This document shows, in pieces, positions 8,310-15,337 of a stretch of 26,137 bases of DNA (position 1 is its first letter; each line of letters starts with the position of its first letter). Source of the stretch: an uncultured bacterium. GTDB taxonomy: Bacteria > Bacillota > Clostridia > Oscillospirales > Acutalibacteraceae. The position numbers and the translations under genes were made by a program. The stretch covers positions 1-26,137 of the forward strand of contig CAKXIK010000012.1 in assembly GCA_934875675.1 (NCBI GenBank), in the 5' to 3' direction. The notes beneath the pieces are model-generated. The model ran no database searches, had not been told where the DNA came from, and was given only the letters and a program-made list of their open reading frames with translations.

Positions 8310-8337
8310 TTAATATTTATTTTGTATGACATAACAA
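8310..8337 (-). promoter_or_regulatory. Putative pnuC promoter
   Basis: TTGTTA (8332-8337) and TATTAA (8310-8315) with a 16-base spacer on the minus strand. Transcription would begin just before the first leader hairpin. The 8338-8527 stretch upstream is AT-rich and shows no gene. Confidence 0.5.
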
Positions 8338-8527
8338 GGAATGGTAAAGCGGACACTGCATTACAAGGAATTGTTACTTTACAATATTTGCACCATTCAT
8401 TTTCACTGCACAAAGAGCCTTGAAAAAAACAAGAAAGAAGAATTCCGCGCTACAAGGTTTTTCAAAAATAGACTGATATACCCATAATGCAAAGCAGACT
8501 GAAATAACCGATTTGCAATCCGCAGAA

Positions 8528-9571
8528 TTATATATGGCAAGACAAATAATATTTTGTAAACTCGTCCACATTTGCAAAATGTTTGGGTGAAATTCCGGCT
8601 CTATCATAAGTCTTTTTATACTTTTCTAACGCAATATCATATACATGAATGTTTTGCATTAAATTGTTAGGATTATACTGATCCATTATTTCAAAATCTT
8701 CTGTATCAACGTCTTCTGCCATCTCGTGAATCATTTTCTGCAAAGAACATAGATTCATAAATGAAGCAAACGGGTCTCCATTATTGGCAGCTTCTTCAAC
8801 CTTATTTCTCCAATTCGAAAACATTTCCTCGTATGAACCGGTAATGTTCTCCGCACAAGGTTGCTCTTTTTCCTTTTGAGTTTTAATATAATCCGCCACA
8901 TAATTGATTAAAGAAGCTAACGATAACTTAATCGTTGCAGCATCTTCACTGTTTACAATAGAATAAATTCCTTCTTTAAAACAAGGTGATAATTTCATTT
9001 TTTCCAACTCTTGAAAAGTTCTTTTGATACCGAGTTTAAAATATCTACCATTGAATAACATTATGGTATCCAATAAGCAGCCAATAACATTTGATGCTTC
9101 TGTTCTCACTTTCGAAATTGAATCTGTTAAGCAAACTTCTGCATACGAAAGTTTTGCGTTCTTCAACGATTCTGTTGCCTTTTCATTTCTTTGCTCCGAT
9201 GCAAAAAATGCTTTTGCTTTATCCCTTATCTTTTCATACCGTTCTAAAAACACCTGCTGCTTAACATATACAATTTGAGAATCCAATAATTTGGATAAAT
9301 GAGCATGATGACATTCTGATTCCCATTCAAGCCCTTCCCAATTGGTGCAGTAAATATCATAGCCTATATTCGTGTCATCCAAGATAAATCCGCAGCCTAA
9401 TTTCCATCCATTATCATCATTGATTAATATCATCAGGTCTAAATCAGATTTATGATAATCATCACCGGTAGCAACTGACCCATAGGTTCCAATCAACGCC
9501 AACGAATCCGGACAAACCTTATCCGCTTTTTTTACTATTGAGTTTATAATTGTTTGATGAATATGGTTCAT
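8528..9571 (-). CDS. Nucleotidyltransferase-fold protein
   Basis: A 347-residue protein whose N-terminus has the minimal nucleotidyltransferase signature GTYGSVATGDDYHKSDLDLMIL: GS at 31-32 and the metal-binding pair Asp43/Asp45. The rest is largely helical with many Lys/Glu, without a recognised second domain; the ending AGISPKHFANVDEFTKYY resembles helical C-terminal parts of aminoglycoside-type nucleotidyltransferases. It may modify a small molecule such as an aminoglycoside, or a protein or RNA; the substrate is unknown. The ATG at 9571 follows GAAAGG; the frame from 9589 begins with TTG lacking a site. AT-rich, with its own promoter and dyad, in the accessory region. Confidence 0.75.
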   Translation of the reverse strand: MNHIHQTIINSIVKKADKVCPDSLALIGTYGSVATGDDYHKSDLDLMILINDDNGWKLGCGFILDDTNIGYDIYCTNWEGLEWESECHHAHLSKLLDSQIVYVKQQVFLERYEKIRDKAKAFFASEQRNEKATESLKNAKLSYAEVCLTDSISKVRTEASNVIGCLLDTIMLFNGRYFKLGIKRTFQELEKMKLSPCFKEGIYSIVNSEDAATIKLSLASLINYVADYIKTQKEKEQPCAENITGSYEEMFSNWRNKVEEAANNGDPFASFMNLCSLQKMIHEMAEDVDTEDFEIMDQYNPNNLMQNIHVYDIALEKYKKTYDRAGISPKHFANVDEFTKYYLSCHI

Positions 9572-9624
9572 AATGGTTCTGCCTTTCAAATTATCCCCTA
9601 CCGTTTATCAACAACCTCGTCTAA

Positions 9625-9654
9625 ATTATACAAACTAAAATTTGTAATTGTCAA
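9625..9654 (-). promoter_or_regulatory. Consensus promoter with internal dyad, NTase gene
   Basis: Perfect TTGACA (9649-9654) and TATAAT (9625-9630) with an 18-base spacer on the minus strand, reading toward the nucleotidyltransferase gene. The spacer contains an inverted repeat TACAAA-n6-TTTGTA (9629-9646), placed where a repressor would block polymerase. The regulator is unknown. Confidence 0.7.
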
Positions 9655-9661
9655 TATAAAG

Positions 9662-9702
9662 AAAAGAGATTGCCGGCAACCATCGACAATCTCTTTTTTC
9701 TG
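9662..9702. repeat. Terminator-type direct repeat, copy 1
   Basis: A hairpin with 11-bp arms (9665-9675 and 9684-9694) and T-runs on both sides; it ends the aldo/keto reductase transcript on the minus strand. The 41 bases match 11620-11660 at 38 positions in the same orientation. With 11 more bases on the left, 47 of 52 match. Confidence 0.8.
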
Positions 9703-9815
9703 TATATGCACTATAAAAAAGATATTTTCGGCTGATCGGTAGATCATTTTGAGCCGACGTAGTGGAGGTTATGTACACAACATAAATCAAGACAGAAATA
9801 CTAAAATTGTATATT

Positions 9816-10676
9816 TCAGAAGAAAAAGTGATCATCAATAGCGATCAGTTCTTTATTAAGAAGTTTTATTTCTGCTTCCGTTAAAGGCTTTGATATCTCA
9901 TTAATATGCTCGACAGCAAATGTAAAGCTTTTAATATTACCCGGAGGAACAAGGGCGCTTGCGCCTATACTATACGCATATTTCATCGCAGCAATAGCAA
10001 GCTCGTCATTATCACTAATCGGTTTACACCATGATTTTGTAAAAGTCGACTGGTTTTTTTCATCATCACTATACCATGCACGATGAATCATAGATTTCAT
10101 ACCGAGAAAGCCTATATTATGGCTTTTACAATATGCGGCAATCTTGCCTCCGAATCCTTTTTTCATATGCAGCTCCCAATTTGTTGGAAACAAAACTGTA
10201 TCAAAGGCGTATAGCGATAGAGCATATACAGCAGCATCTTCGCTGTGGCAGGTTATGCCAAGATTCTTTACAATACCTTCCTCTTTTGCTTTTAGCATAA
10301 TCTCAAAGCAACCGCCGTTTGAAAAAGCAGCATCCACATCTTCTATACTTGATAAAGCGTGCATCTGATATATATCAAAGTAATCTGTATGAAGTAAATT
10401 CAATGACTCATTAAGTTCCTTTTTAGCTTCTTCTGCTGTTCTCATACCTGTTTTACATGCAAGATAAACTGATTTTCGATAAGGAACAAGGGAATTCCCT
10501 AATTTTTCCTGGGCATCACCATAACTTGGTGCTACATCAAAATAATTTATACCATTATTTACAGCATATTCAACATATTGATCAGAAAGCTCCTGACCGT
10601 CACTCATGGAAACTATTCCTCCATATATAATTTGAGAAACTTCCATATTTGTTTTTCCAAGTAAAGTTTTGTTCAT
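9816..10676 (-). CDS. Aldo/keto reductase
   Basis: An NAD(P)H-dependent reductase of the AKR superfamily, 286 residues, near the usual length. The catalytic tetrad is visible: Asp47 and Tyr52 in YFDVAPSYGDAQEKLG, Lys75 in ACKTG, His106 in DIYQMHAL. The C-terminus has no CxxC ferredoxin-like extension, which separates it from the larger ferredoxin-bearing AKRs common in clostridia. The ATG at 10676 has AAGGAG at eleven bases. It stands alone, between two hairpin-rich intergenic stretches, in AT-rich DNA. The substrate cannot be told. Confidence 0.9.
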   Translation of the reverse strand: MNKTLLGKTNMEVSQIIYGGIVSMSDGQELSDQYVEYAVNNGINYFDVAPSYGDAQEKLGNSLVPYRKSVYLACKTGMRTAEEAKKELNESLNLLHTDYFDIYQMHALSSIEDVDAAFSNGGCFEIMLKAKEEGIVKNLGITCHSEDAAVYALSLYAFDTVLFPTNWELHMKKGFGGKIAAYCKSHNIGFLGMKSMIHRAWYSDDEKNQSTFTKSWCKPISDNDELAIAAMKYAYSIGASALVPPGNIKSFTFAVEHINEISKPLTEAEIKLLNKELIAIDDHFFF

Positions 10677-10757
10677 TAATATATACTCCTTCTTACGTCA
10701 TTTGTTGAAAAAAGTGTATTGCAAATTTGTTTATTTCATAAAATTGCCTCTGTGGTT

Positions 10758-10766
10758 ATTATAACA
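10758..10766 (-). promoter_or_regulatory. Extended -10 promoter of the AKR gene
   Basis: TGTTATAAT on the minus strand, about 80 bases before the AKR ATG, an exact extended -10; the -35 region is poor. Confidence 0.6.
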
Positions 10767-10837
10767 TATCTAATAAAAAATCGCTACACAGTATGAAATA
10801 ATCATGAGGATTATGATGTTATCTGCTGACAAAGAAA

Positions 10838-11039
10838 GTAAAATAAAATTTACCTTGATGTGCCGCAGCGCATTTTACATTTGCGAAGCAAATATATTTT
10901 ACTTGCCCACATGGCAAATTTCATTGAAAAAAGCAAGTCGCAAGACTTGCTTTTTTCTGTAATGGCGGACGGTTAAGATCCATACAGCGTTTTGATGGAT
11001 GGATCTTAACCATTGCAGAAAAGATTATGCTCATAATCT
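10838..11039. repeat. Hairpin array between AKR and GNAT genes
   Basis: The gap holds seven successive inverted repeats: 10838-10853 (5 bp), 10858-10873 (6 bp with one G-U), 10879-10893 (ATTTGC-GAA-GCAAAT), 10903-10917 (TTGCC/GGCAA), 10933-10950 (terminator), 10971-11011 (13 bp perfect, 15-base loop) and 11022-11039 (8 bp, 2-base loop). They are separated by AT-rich linkers such as ATTTTACA and ATTTCATTG. There is no coding potential. Transcription of the GNAT gene runs into the array. Confidence 0.75.
10927..10956. terminator. Bidirectional terminator after the GNAT gene
   Basis: GCAAGTC-GCAA-GACTTGC, a perfect 7-bp stem with a tetraloop (10933-10950), flanked by six A and six T, so it can act both ways. 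It stops the minus-strand GNAT transcript before the AKR promoter. Confidence 0.85.
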
Positions 11040-11056
11040 ACTGAACAAACAAGAAC

Positions 11057-11524
11057 TTATAAAGTCCTTTTGACCATGACTACATCGCTGTTTTGATAAT
11101 CAACTATAAAACCATTCTTTAAAAACAATTTATATGATGAATTATCAGCAGCTATATCGTCGTATAATATTGATATTCCATTTTCCTTTGCTACCTTGCA
11201 TAGCAACTGGATACCCTGTGAACCAAATCCTTTATTTCTGTATTTTGACAAAACAATTACATCACATATGTGTATTCCCCTGTTTTTGTCGTAATGATAA
11301 GCGATTTCTCCCACATAATTCTTGTTGTTGGTGTCAAATAAATATCGATAATAATAATTAAATTCCCAACTATTAAGCCAAGTTTGATACCATTGTTCCC
11401 ACTTTTCTTTCGGAAAAAGGATTGTCCCTCCCCAAGCATTGTTATATGCCATAGTACTTTCATCAGCCATGAGACTTTCCCTAAACCACAATTCATTCAA
11501 ATTTGGTTTATATATATCAATCAT
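11057..11524 (-). CDS. GNAT family N-acetyltransferase
   Basis: A 155-residue acetyl-CoA-dependent acetyltransferase. The acetyl-CoA site is seen as VIVLSKYRNKGFGSQGIQLL (R-x-x-G-x-G), followed by a typical last strand and LFLKNGF helix-turn. The N-terminal third (YKPNLNELWFRESLMADE) contains the variable substrate-binding part. The substrate is unknown; short, stand-alone GNATs of this kind often act on small molecules or antibiotics. The ATG follows AAAGGAG. AT-rich, single gene. Confidence 0.85.
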   Translation of the reverse strand: MIDIYKPNLNELWFRESLMADESTMAYNNAWGGTILFPKEKWEQWYQTWLNSWEFNYYYRYLFDTNNKNYVGEIAYHYDKNRGIHICDVIVLSKYRNKGFGSQGIQLLCKVAKENGISILYDDIAADNSSYKLFLKNGFIVDYQNSDVVMVKRTL

Positions 11525-11584
11525 TTTGAGCTCCTTTGCATCTGCTTTATCTGTTAGTCGTAAAATATAAATAATCTTACTTTA

Positions 11585-11612
11585 ATTTTATCATTAATCG
11601 TTATAAAATCAA
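11585..11612 (-). promoter_or_regulatory. Possible GNAT promoter
   Basis: TTGATT (11607-11612) and TAAAAT (11585-11590) with a 16-base spacer on the minus strand, just after the tRNA terminator. Weak. Confidence 0.35.
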
Positions 11613-11619
11613 TAAAAAT

Positions 11620-11660
11620 AAAAGAGATTGCCGACAAAAATCGACAATCTCTTTTTTCTG
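11620..11660 (-). terminator. tRNA operon terminator / direct repeat, copy 2
   Basis: Directly behind tRNA-Val on the minus strand, a hairpin (arms 11642-11652 and 11623-11633) is followed by TTTTATTTTTATT. It repeats 9662-9702 with three changes, two of them in the loop, and includes the last two bases complementary to the tRNA CCA end. Confidence 0.85.
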
Positions 11661-11735
11661 GTGGACACGAGGGGACTCGAACCCATGACCTCTCGCGTGT
11701 GAGGCGAGCGCTCTAACCAGCTGAGCTACGCGTCC
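11659..11735 (-). tRNA. tRNA-Val (anticodon CAC)
   Basis: 77 bases including encoded CCA. Acceptor GGACGCG pairs with CGTGTCC (one G-U); anticodon stem CTCGC/GCGAG encloses CTCACAC, giving anticodon CAC; the T-arm has GGTTCGAGTCC. Third gene of the operon; minor-box valine tRNA reading GUG. Confidence 0.95.
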
Positions 11736-11741
11736 ATAATA

Positions 11742-11780
11742 GAACAGCGAGCCTCTGAAATACATCAGAGGCGCGCGTTC
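11742..11780 (-). other. Long hairpin in the tRNA-Glu/tRNA-Val spacer
   Basis: An inverted repeat of about 15 bp (core GCCTCTGA / TCAGAGGC, loop of 6, outer GCG/CGC and GAAC/GTTC) fills the 51-base spacer. No clean U-tract follows, so a processing signal or partial terminator that lowers tRNA-Val output is more likely than a full stop. Confidence 0.6.
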
Positions 11781-11786
11781 TTTGTG

Positions 11787-11861
11787 TGGTGACCCGGACG
11801 AGAATCGAACTCGTATTACCGCCGTGAAAGGGCGGTGTCTTAACCGTTTGACCACCGGGCC
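11787..11861 (-). tRNA. tRNA-Glu (anticodon TTC)
   Basis: 75 bases with encoded CCA. Acceptor GGCCCGG/CCGGGTC; anticodon stem CCGCC/GGCGG around CTTTCAC gives TTC; T-loop GAGTTCGATTCTC. Second gene of the tRNA operon. Confidence 0.95.
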
Positions 11862-11865
11862 ATAT

Positions 11866-11942
11866 TGGTAGCGGCAGTGGGATTTGAACCTACGACACTT
11901 CGGGTATGAACCGAATGCTCTAGCCAACTGAGCTATGCCGCC
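11866..11942 (-). tRNA. tRNA-Met (anticodon CAT, elongator)
   Basis: 77 bases with encoded CCA. Acceptor GGCGGCA/TGCCGCT, anticodon stem TTCGG/CCGAA around TTCATAC. The fully paired acceptor end and lack of the GGG/CCC anticodon-stem triple argue against the initiator. The body matches the usual Firmicute elongator Met pattern, making tRNA-Ile2 (also CAT) less likely. First gene of the operon. Confidence 0.9.
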
Positions 11943-11983
11943 ACAACCATGCTTCGAGCGATATGTCAGGTGAAGCGAATATG

Positions 11984-12013
11984 ATTATAATATATATAAG
12001 CCTGTTTTGTCAA
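11984..12013 (-). promoter_or_regulatory. tRNA operon promoter
   Basis: Perfect TTGACA (12008-12013) and TATAAT (11984-11989) separated by 18 bases on the minus strand, about 42 bases before tRNA-Met. Strong, as expected for a stable RNA operon. Confidence 0.85.
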
Positions 12014-12098
12014 CACTTTTTTCAAAAATATTTTTTCCTTTTTCTTCATTTTACGGATTTTGGTTCTTTTTGCGGTTATTTGCTCATAAAAATATTAA

Positions 12099-12136
12099 TT
12101 TCTCTTGAAACAGCAGATAAGGCTTACTGTTTCAAG
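12099..12136. terminator. Hairpin after the VOC gene
   Basis: CTTGAAACAG / CTGTTTCAAG (12104-12113 and 12127-12136, loop of 13), extendable by A-T pairs on both sides. It lies just past the VOC stop on the minus strand and probably ends that transcript, though the T-tract is broken. The stretch 12014-12098 is T-rich and empty. Confidence 0.5.
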
Positions 12137-12148
12137 AAAAATCGGGAG

Positions 12149-12607
12149 TTAGGGTTCCAAACACTCCTTGACATAATCTACTGGAACATCCATTCTTGCT
12201 GCGATCTGTTCCGCTGTCATTCCATGATCAAAGAATCGCCTTACCACCCCTTCTATTTTCTCGGCAACTTCAATAATGTGATCATTCGGGTCATAAAAAC
12301 GAATCACTCTTTGTCCCCATGGATGCTCTATGAGTTCATGAATATACTCGATATCAGCAGCCTGTAGATCTTTACAAAACGCATCAATGTCGCAAACTTC
12401 AAAATACAACTCGATTGCATTATTATTTAAGCATATTTCCTTATTATTTATAAAGTCACTCCATGTATCAAGTGTTTGTAAAAACAGTCCGCCGTCCAAT
12501 TGAACATTCGCACCGAAATCTCGGATTACGTTCATGTTCAATATGTCATGGTAGAATTTTTTGCTTACTGCTATATCTTTTACCGCAATTAAAGTACCTT
12601 TATACAT
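12149..12607 (-). CDS. VOC (glyoxalase/bleomycin-resistance) family protein
   Basis: A 152-residue vicinal-oxygen-chelate fold protein. The beta-alpha-beta modules are seen as GTLIAVKDIAVSKKFYHDIL at residues 3-22 and IELYFEVCDIDAFCKDLQ in the middle, with the final strand DPNDHIIEVAE. A glutamate lies near the end of that last strand, as in VOC metal sites. The last 30 residues (MTAEQIAARMDVPVDYVKECL) form an HTH-like helical extension beyond the usual domain. The ATG at 12607 has GGAGG; the longer frame starting at 12649 is not family-like. The function may be binding or detoxification of a small molecule; not determinable. Confidence 0.85.
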   Translation of the reverse strand: MYKGTLIAVKDIAVSKKFYHDILNMNVIRDFGANVQLDGGLFLQTLDTWSDFINNKEICLNNNAIELYFEVCDIDAFCKDLQAADIEYIHELIEHPWGQRVIRFYDPNDHIIEVAEKIEGVVRRFFDHGMTAEQIAARMDVPVDYVKECLEP

Positions 12608-12640
12608 TTTGATTTTCCTCCATAATCCAGTTAACCAAGC

Positions 12641-12679
12641 GATTGCCAACCTCGCCTGAGAGCAGAAAACGAGGCAATC
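12641..12679. repeat. Inverted repeat between VOC and ABC permease genes
   Basis: GATTGCC (12641-12647) pairs with GGCAATC (12673-12679), with an inner CTCG/CGAG. On the minus strand it follows the permease stop but has no T-tract. Possible weak terminator or 3' end stabiliser. Confidence 0.5.
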
Positions 12680-12696
12680 CGTTCAAGGAATTAGGA

Positions 12697-14313
12697 CTAT
12701 GCTGCCTCCATACTGTGCAAGGTCGAGCGGCAAATTACATAAATCAAAAAGGAAACAATCAGATTCCACACGATAACGCAAACCAGCATCCAGTGAATGG
12801 TAAGTCCGAGAGCAAATGTCAGAACTGCTCCCGCTGCAATGCCCGGAAGCAGGATCAGCAGCAGAAGAAGCATATAGAGTACCATAATCATTCCTTTGTT
12901 TGTCATCTGCCCCAGCAACCGCTGGGAAAGAATATTGCTTGAAGTAAAAATTGCTCCGAATGAAATATAAGTCATCGCGCACAAAATAACGACAAGTGGT
13001 CTGGTTCCGGTTACGATTCCGGCCACCGTAAAGATTACCGCGGCATCGACCACCGGCTTGAGCAAAGAAAGCATACTTCCCCAAATCAGCTTCGCAAGCG
13101 GGGATGCCGGAATCAGGTAGAGATACGGTTTTGTAAGCTCGCGTCCCCAAGCTCCCATCGAACTGCTGAAAAATTGCAGATAAATACAGGTTACTGTTGC
13201 ACTGCCGAATGCTATCCCTGCCGACATGCCATCTTCTCCGCCCTGCATGATTTTCGGCATCAAAATCAACGCTGCAAGCATAACCCATGTAAAAACATCC
13301 ACAAACGGCACACGGGATCGCCGGCTTGTTTCTTTCAGCTGTTTAAAAAAGAAGGTGCTTGCACCGCTTCCTTTGCTGATTCCCATGCTTTTTTTGCTGA
13401 CACGCGGCGCCTTTCCCTGAGTTTCAAAAATCTGGCCGGATTGCTGTGCCTGACGCACAGAGAAAATCTTTTCGGCGCTTTCCAATACGTCTTCATAATA
13501 GTCGGGCTGATAAAGCAAAAAACCTGCAAGAATTGCGCCAAAGCCTAATAGAATCAGCACGGTATACAGAATTGCTCCGGCAATGTTGCCGGCAAGAATA
13601 TGAAACACCGCGCCCGTTACCCAACCTGCAAACGGGAACCACTCGCCTGCCGGACTGTTGAGTGCAGCGAGAATATTATCAACACACAGACCGCCTGTCA
13701 TCCCGGTTGCACGCAACAAAATTCCTGCGGCAAAAAACGCAGTCATTGCAATGGTTGCTCCCTGCCAGATTTTCATGCGGCGCGAATTTCCGCTAGTCAT
13801 CACATAACCTACCAGCGAAAGCATCTGACTCATCAAAAGCGCTACCAGATAACCCGCCATCAGCAAAAATGTATTCCCTGTGGAAAATCCAAAGGTCTGC
13901 CGAAGCATGGGTGCATAGCACAAAATAAAAACAGAAAGCAGCAACGTGCTTCCAGTGGAACGCAGCAGAGCATAAATCAAAATTTTTCGTGGTGAAATCG
14001 GCGCTCCAAACAGCAAATTCACATCCGACATGCGAAAAAATCCATTATTGGCACCATTTTGATTTTTCCCGCCCATCATACCAGTAACCACAAAAAGCAT
14101 CATCAGCAGCAAAAAGATTGCACGCAGAATTCTCTGGTCGGCAAACTGGCCAATTTGCTGCATTTGATCCTCCGGAAAAAATGCCGAGGATAAAATGGAA
14201 AACAAAAAAATCGCAGCGATAAATGCATAGGCAATCAGTTTTGCGGGATGATGGAGTAAATCACGCAAAATATTTTTTAATGTTTTGCGCATCATAAAGA
14301 ACAGACTTTTCAT
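12697..14313 (-). CDS. ABC exporter permease
   Basis: A 538-residue polytopic membrane protein with about twelve hydrophobic segments, the first near residues 26-45, and a central soluble stretch (about 285-325) with KIFSVRQAQQSGQ and Lys/Ser-rich sequence. It resembles the 'putative ABC exporter' family of Firmicutes: NGFFRMSDVNLLFGAPISPRKILIYALLRS early and a WGRELTKPYLYLIPASPLAKLIW motif near residue 390. It follows the ATPase gene by 110 bases on the same strand and is likely its membrane partner. The ATG has GGTGAGG upstream. The exported substrate is unknown. Confidence 0.85.
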   Translation of the reverse strand: MKSLFFMMRKTLKNILRDLLHHPAKLIAYAFIAAIFLFSILSSAFFPEDQMQQIGQFADQRILRAIFLLLMMLFVVTGMMGGKNQNGANNGFFRMSDVNLLFGAPISPRKILIYALLRSTGSTLLLSVFILCYAPMLRQTFGFSTGNTFLLMAGYLVALLMSQMLSLVGYVMTSGNSRRMKIWQGATIAMTAFFAAGILLRATGMTGGLCVDNILAALNSPAGEWFPFAGWVTGAVFHILAGNIAGAILYTVLILLGFGAILAGFLLYQPDYYEDVLESAEKIFSVRQAQQSGQIFETQGKAPRVSKKSMGISKGSGASTFFFKQLKETSRRSRVPFVDVFTWVMLAALILMPKIMQGGEDGMSAGIAFGSATVTCIYLQFFSSSMGAWGRELTKPYLYLIPASPLAKLIWGSMLSLLKPVVDAAVIFTVAGIVTGTRPLVVILCAMTYISFGAIFTSSNILSQRLLGQMTNKGMIMVLYMLLLLLILLPGIAAGAVLTFALGLTIHWMLVCVIVWNLIVSFLIYVICRSTLHSMEAA

Positions 14314-14423
14314 ATTGATGACCTCACCTTTCCGGATAACTTCCGCCGAACCCCATTCTCAACCGGAGCGGCATTTGCAAGGCGCTTGATGTAATCTGTG
14401 GGTAATTTTCGAATCGCGCTTGA

Positions 14424-15149
14424 TCAACCGGAAACCGCAGGCGATTCAGGCTGATGTTCTGTAATGGAAAAGAACAGTTCTTCCAGGTTTTCTCCGCTTT
14501 CCTCCACCTGCTGACGCGTGCGTTCGGCAACGATTCTGCCGTTCATCATAATGAGAGTCTTGTCCCAAAAATCCGCAACACTGTCCAGCATATGTGTGCT
14601 GATCAACAGGGAGCATCCCTGCTGCTTTAATTCCATCAAAATTTCCTTCAGTTCCTTGATTGCGTGTGGATCCAACCCGACAAGCGGTTCATCCAGCATA
14701 ATCATGCTCGGCCGGGGCAGCAGAGCACAGCAAATGCTCAGCTTTTGCTGCATTCCCTTGGAAAGCTCCTTACCCAGCTTTTCGCGTTTATCATCAAGCT
14801 CCAATCGTTTCAGCAGAGAATCGGCATACTCCTGCCATCCATCAGCCAAGCGGTACGCGCGTGCAATAAATTCCAGATGTTCTCCCACGGTAAGCATCTC
14901 GTACGGTGCAGGCAACTCGGGCACATAGCCAAACCGGCGCTTTGCTTCCACCGATTTGTTTGGAAACCCATCGATTAGAATATCTCCCTGAAAGCGCAGT
15001 AAGCCGGCAATGCACTTGATTGCCGTTGATTTGCCCGCTCCGTTAGGTCCAACCAAAACTGCAATCTCTCCCGCTTCTATCGTAAAGCTCAAATGATCGT
15101 TTGCAAGTACCGTGTGGTATTGCTTTGTCAGTCCGTTGACCGTCAGCAT
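14424..15149 (-). CDS. ABC exporter ATPase
   Basis: A 241-residue ATP-binding subunit of the CcmA/YhaQ type. Walker A GPNGAGKST at 34-42, a Q-loop before YVPELPAPYEMLTV, the signature as LSKGMQQKLSI (Gly-Gly replaced by Lys-Gly, common in exporters), Walker B MIMLDEP and switch His in ISTHML. The start at 15149 is chosen because AAAGGA precedes it and the mapped promoter would leave an ATG at 15179 without a ribosome site; ATG 15161 is an alternative. Forms an operon with the permease gene downstream. Confidence 0.92.
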   Translation of the reverse strand: MLTVNGLTKQYHTVLANDHLSFTIEAGEIAVLVGPNGAGKSTAIKCIAGLLRFQGDILIDGFPNKSVEAKRRFGYVPELPAPYEMLTVGEHLEFIARAYRLADGWQEYADSLLKRLELDDKREKLGKELSKGMQQKLSICCALLPRPSMIMLDEPLVGLDPHAIKELKEILMELKQQGCSLLISTHMLDSVADFWDKTLIMMNGRIVAERTRQQVEESGENLEELFFSITEHQPESPAVSG

Positions 15150-15202
15150 TTCAAACTTCATCCTTTCCAGTCGGCTCATTAATATTTTACACTTATGAAT
15201 TA

Positions 15203-15231
15203 ATCATACGACACACACAACAGGCTGTCAA
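15203..15231 (-). promoter_or_regulatory. ABC exporter promoter with palindromic -35
   Basis: TTGACA (15226-15231) and TATGAT (15203-15208) with a 17-base spacer on the minus strand. The -35 hexamer is half of a perfect 12-base palindrome TGTCAATTGACA (15226-15237), which could be an operator. Confidence 0.7.
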
Positions 15232-15337
15232 TTGACACAAAACCTTTGACCTTGATGTTTTACGCGGAAATTCTCGATTTCACGATGTTTATTAATTTTT
15301 TTGCCCAAAATGTTCATAAAATATATTAAGATTAGTC

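Noticed and set aside
11866..11942. Initiator tRNA-Met or tRNA-Ile2 for the CAT tRNA
   Set aside because: The paired first acceptor base and the anticodon stem without GGG/CCC exclude the initiator; the body matches elongator Met of Firmicutes better than Ile2, though a lysidine-modified Ile2 cannot be fully excluded by eye.
8528..12607. Integron-like gene cassettes
   Set aside because: Single genes with hairpins between them suggested it, but there is no integrase and no consistent attC-type core site; only the direct repeat and hairpin array are reported.
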